Below, piece by piece: positions 61,384 through 64,000 of a DNA stretch of 64,000 bases. A model generated the notes under the pieces. The model was given only the letters and a program-made list of their open reading frames with translations, made no database searches and was not told where the DNA came from. The stretch covers positions 62,001-126,000 of the forward strand of contig NZ_BAACAP010000255.1 in the NCBI RefSeq assembly GCF_045865695.1, given 5' to 3'. The stretch comes from Scytonema sp045865695 (GTDB lineage Bacteria; Cyanobacteriota; Cyanobacteriia; Cyanobacteriales; Nostocaceae). Position 1 is the stretch's first letter; the number at the start of each line of letters is the position of its first letter. The position numbers were made by a program, and so were the translations under genes.

Positions 61384-61792
61384 AGCTGTTCAAACAAAGC
61401 TTGACGATCCATACTAAATGAGTCCTTGTCTTGCGACTTTGTTTGTATAGCTGCGAATTCTATTTTGCCAGGTATTTTGACAAAATTGAAATGTTCCCGT
61501 CTATGACGATTCTTTTCGATTTTATGTCCAATAGTTATATCTCCCATCTTAACTATTGAATAGTTGTTTTAAAATAGACAAGACATCTATCCTGAAAAAA
61601 AATTCTTTCTTGGTATGTTATATTGTTTACCAGTTTTCCTGTTTGATTTTTTAATGTATATTAGTATACAAGCAAAAGAATGCCATGCTACTTGGCAGAG
61701 TCAGACGTCTGCCTTAATTGAAGGGTAGACTACCAAATAAGGTGCAGCAGCGTGCAAGTCGTTACTAATAGAAAGGTTGGGAAAATTCGTCC

Positions 61793-62350
61793 ATGTCTGT
61801 AAAAAATTTTCAAAAAGAATCATTCGGTCGGGTGACACGTTGGTACGCTCACTTCTTTGCGTCTGTACCGTTTTTACTTACCTGTGCTGTTTTCTTGACT
61901 GTTATTTGTTGGAAAAGCCCTGTTTTACTGCTTTGCTTGCTTTTTATTGGTTTAGCAACAACAGTCATTCAACAAATAGCGCAACAGACACATTTATCTA
62001 GACATTGGTTAATTCTTTTGCAAACTCTGGCGATCGCTACAATTCTTAGCTTCTTTTGGATAGACTACTTCAGCGTTCCAGCAGCAGCTCAATTTTTTGG
62101 CAAAGCGGAAAACTTTTTCAAAAACAATTTAACTCAAGGTTCTTCACAAGGAAGCGGAACCGCAAATGCCGTAAGTTTGGTGTTTAATGTTATACGTGCA
62201 TTATATTTACTTTATATTGCTGTTGCCCTCATTGGAGTTGTTAACGCGGTTCGTAAAGATGAAGATTGGCAAGTTGTAGCTAGAACGCCCCTGCTGGTAG
62301 TTATTGCTGTTACCATAGCTGATGTGTTGACATCCTTTATCATTGGCTAA
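61793..62350 (+). CDS. Membrane protein, first gene of a T4SS-like operon
   Basis: The 185-residue protein has about four hydrophobic segments in two pairs (FFASVPFLLTCAVFLTVICW, SPVLLLCLLFIGLATTVIQQ; then LQTLAIATILSFFWIDYF and IRALYLLYIAVALIGVVNAV, LLVVIAVTIADVLTSFIIG) with a soluble bridge (FFGKAENFFKNNLTQGSSQG). The last pair resembles VirB2/TrbC-type pilins, but I do not recognise the family with certainty. ATG 61793. Fifteen bases before the next gene, so an operon. Membrane location is clear; role inferred from the operon. Confidence 0.6.
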   Translation: MSVKNFQKESFGRVTRWYAHFFASVPFLLTCAVFLTVICWKSPVLLLCLLFIGLATTVIQQIAQQTHLSRHWLILLQTLAIATILSFFWIDYFSVPAAAQFFGKAENFFKNNLTQGSSQGSGTANAVSLVFNVIRALYLLYIAVALIGVVNAVRKDEDWQVVARTPLLVVIAVTIADVLTSFIIG

Positions 62351-62365
62351 GTAGGGGAAAATGTT

Positions 62366-62743
62366 ATGGCTGATGACAGAGACAAAGAATTTCGACCCGT
62401 CAACCAAATTCTAGGAAGTCAACCTTCCCTAGGACCAATTCCCGCCGATCAAATTTTCCCTTGGACGATTATTGCCCTTCTCTCCTACATGATTATCAAC
62501 GGCTTTTTTGGAGGTGCATTTCGAGATGAATGGCAAAAATGGTTGTGGACAATCTTAATTGCAGGTTGGGGGATAGGAACTTGGTGGATCTTAACAGGGG
62601 GTAGAAGTTGGCGATTTCTGAGTAAGTTTATAGGTGTTCCGACCTGGACGAGAGGCACCGCCCGTTATAAAAGTTTTCTAGAATCTCATTATGAAAGAAA
62701 AAATAGGAAAACAAAGCGTAGGCATCGCGGGTCGAGAAAGTAG
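62366..62743 (+). CDS. Small membrane protein, VirB3/PrgI-like topology
   Basis: The 125-residue protein has two close hydrophobic segments (IFPWTIIALLSYMIINGFFG; WLWTILIAGWGIGTWWILTG) and a very basic C-terminus (ERKNRKTKRRHRGSRK). Such two-helix proteins directly before an ATPase gene recall VirB3/TraL of type IV secretion systems. It overlaps the start of the next gene by 53 bases. ATG 62366 with AGGGGAAAATGTT ahead. Assignment by context. Confidence 0.6.
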   Translation: MADDRDKEFRPVNQILGSQPSLGPIPADQIFPWTIIALLSYMIINGFFGGAFRDEWQKWLWTILIAGWGIGTWWILTGGRSWRFLSKFIGVPTWTRGTARYKSFLESHYERKNRKTKRRHRGSRK

Positions 62744-64000
62744 ACTCACTCCTTTTGAAGATGCCCTACATTTAGCGACAATGTTACGTGTTGCGCTCGA
62801 TAGTCGGGATATTGGCGCTTATGTTTTGACAAAAGGTACTCAGAAAGATAAATTTTGCTTTGTTTTTGGCTTTGAATGCCAAGGTATTCATACTACCCTA
62901 ACAACAGACCAAATTGAGACCATTTGTAATAACATTGAGGTTGGGTTAAAAGACATCCCAGGGGAAGAAAGAATTACCTTTCACATGGGGTCTTTTAGTT
63001 CTGATAAACAGCGTCAACAGGAACTAACATCTCTGATAAAACGCGCTCCATCACCAGATATAAAATATTTGTTGATGGCAGAACGAGCTCGTATTAAAGA
63101 ACTGACTCGTGCTGGTATCCGCAAACCAAAGTTTCTCCGAATGTATGTAACGTATACCGTTGAACCAAGCGCTGCGGCAACGAATGATTGGATAGAGAAA
63201 CTTTTGGCAAGAGGGGAACAGTGGTGGTTAAAATTCAAAGGTGATTTCGTAGATGTCAGAAACGAGCAGACTGAAGCTACGATCGCCACTGCTTACAAAG
63301 AAGGGTTTCGTCGTTGGGAACAGCTTCTCTCTAACCAAATGGGATTAAGCATTAAGCCCTTGACTGCTGTTGAACTTTGGCAGGAAATCTGGAAGCGATT
63401 TAATGACACGCAACCCATTGATATTCCTCAATTACTTATATTAGATGAAAACGGACTGCACGAACAAGTTTATTCAGACTTAGCAAGTACCAAATTGTTG
63501 ATAGACAATCTCCACAGTACAACATTGCTAATGGAGTCTAGCGTACCATGTGCCGATCGCCGTTGGGTTCATGTTAACAACAATTACGTCGGCGTGATGA
63601 CGTTTCTAGAAAAACCCGGTGGTTGGCTGAATAAGTCCGCTCAACTACGCTATTTATGGGAATTGCTAGCAAGAGAAACAGTTGTTGATACAGAAATTTT
63701 TTGTCAGTTGAGTGCTGCTAACCCTGCTTTAGTCAAAACAACTTTGCAAAGGGTTCTGAAGCAGTCCAATATCACAGCATTGACAGCTCAAGAAAAAAGC
63801 AAAACTATTGATGTTAATGCTCAATTAAAGCTGAGAAAATCGGTGGCGGCGCAAGAGCAATTGTATGAAGGCGCAGTACCAATCTATACATCTGTAGCTC
63901 TTCTCGTGCATCGCCCAAATCTTGAAAAGTTAGACGAGGCGACAAAGTATATAGAAAGTTGTTTTCAACGTCCGGCGCAAGTTGTTAGAGAAACAGAGTA
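62691..64000 (+). CDS. VirB4/TraC-like protein, N-terminal part (cut by window edge)
   Basis: An open frame without stop runs from ATG 62691 to the last base (436 codons). The N-terminal region (GAYVLTKGTQKDKFCFVFGF), central FLRMYVTYTVEPSAAATNDW and the later LWELLARETVVDTEIFCQLS, VAAQEQLYEGAVPIYTSVALL and LEKLDEATKYIESCFQRPA are in the style of the N-terminal half of VirB4/TraC conjugation ATPases. The P-loop would lie beyond the window, so this is an inference from style and neighbours. It overlaps the preceding gene by 53 bases, which suggests translational coupling; ATG 62781 is an alternative start. Confidence 0.5.
   Translation, partial: MKEKIGKQSVGIAGRESRLTPFEDALHLATMLRVALDSRDIGAYVLTKGTQKDKFCFVFGFECQGIHTTLTTDQIETICNNIEVGLKDIPGEERITFHMGSFSSDKQRQQELTSLIKRAPSPDIKYLLMAERARIKELTRAGIRKPKFLRMYVTYTVEPSAAATNDWIEKLLARGEQWWLKFKGDFVDVRNEQTEATIATAYKEGFRRWEQLLSNQMGLSIKPLTAVELWQEIWKRFNDTQPIDIPQLLILDENGLHEQVYSDLASTKLLIDNLHSTTLLMESSVPCADRRWVHVNNNYVGVMTFLEKPGGWLNKSAQLRYLWELLARETVVDTEIFCQLSAANPALVKTTLQRVLKQSNITALTAQEKSKTIDVNAQLKLRKSVAAQEQLYEGAVPIYTSVALLVHRPNLEKLDEATKYIESCFQRPAQVVRETE

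Larger units (their letters stand above)
61000..61792. other. Long intergenic region: terminator, two repeats, promoter of the T4SS-like operon
   Basis: Holds the terminator at 61032, a hairpin repeat (61174-61237), a MITE (61289-61383), a fragment GTTTGTATAGCTGCGAATTC of the 44 kb element at 61441, and A/T-rich DNA before 61793. A 60-codon minus-strand frame at 61365 begins and ends in repeats and is not accepted. Confidence 0.5.

Noticed and set aside
61365..61547. A 60-codon minus-strand frame
   Set aside because: It begins outside any ribosome site and is composed partly of two dispersed repeats (the 44 kb element and the ACAGCTG MITE).

Overview
The window comes from a filamentous, very probably heterocyst-forming cyanobacterium (Nostocales). 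Seen directly: dense HIP1-type GCGATCGC octamers, arrays of heptameric short tandem repeats (STRR), many C-rich palindromes and MITE-like elements. Genes typical of the group include a fraC-fraD-fraE cluster (septum and filament integrity), PxcA/CemA, a pheophorbide-oxygenase-type Rieske protein, KTSC, DM13 and pentapeptide proteins, and several two-component systems. I found no tRNA, rRNA or CRISPR array.

Layout. 0-6.4 kb is a decaying accessory region: a receptor fragment cut by the window edge, an Uma2 nuclease, then a PaaK-like ligase, an SDR remnant, a CAP-domain lipoprotein and an EndoU nuclease, each broken by a nonsense codon or single-base shift, around an apparently intact methyltransferase. 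7-15 kb is the most unusual block: a DUF815 AAA+ ATPase, a membrane-anchored coiled-coil protein with a TerB-C-like end, an IscB RNA-guided nuclease with its probable omega-RNA region, a BrxC/BrxD-like (DUF2791) ATPase and, one base later, a large Lhr/BrxHI-like helicase. 15-21 kb holds the Rieske oxygenase, a HicB/HicA pair with truncated HicA, a divergent histidine kinase/response regulator pair and a pentapeptide protein. 21-24 kb is fraCDE on the minus strand. 24-31 kb has a double-domain cobalamin adenosyltransferase, small regulators, MsrA, a UvrD/AddB-like protein carrying an in-frame STRR, and PxcA. 32-43 kb has an HTH-AAA-degenerate GGDEF protein, a kinase/regulator operon, an EamA transporter, a type II NADH dehydrogenase, DoxX, an SGNH hydrolase and another kinase. 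43-54 kb holds secreted proteins, gene remnants (GH, VOC), an FMN reductase, DM13, a GAF kinase, KTSC, DUF1349, a nucleotidyltransferase and PhoD. 54-61 kb has DUF4870 and an MFS carrier bracketed by long inverted repeats, PhoX with a candidate Pho box, and a vanadium-haloperoxidase-like protein lacking the acid-base histidine. From 61.8 kb a three-gene operon, probably a conjugation-type (T4SS-like) cluster with a VirB4/TraC-like protein, runs off the window.

How it fits together. The TerB-C protein, DUF2791 ATPase and helicase look like a DNA-processing or anti-phage module; an IscB element without transposase sits between its first and second genes. The phosphate theme (PhoD, PhoX, Pho box, PAP2/haloperoxidase-fold enzyme) is spread over 52-61 kb. 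Small mobile repeats have shaped gene ends throughout: they supply stop codons, C-terminal tails, an N-terminus and an internal peptide, and they interrupt several genes.
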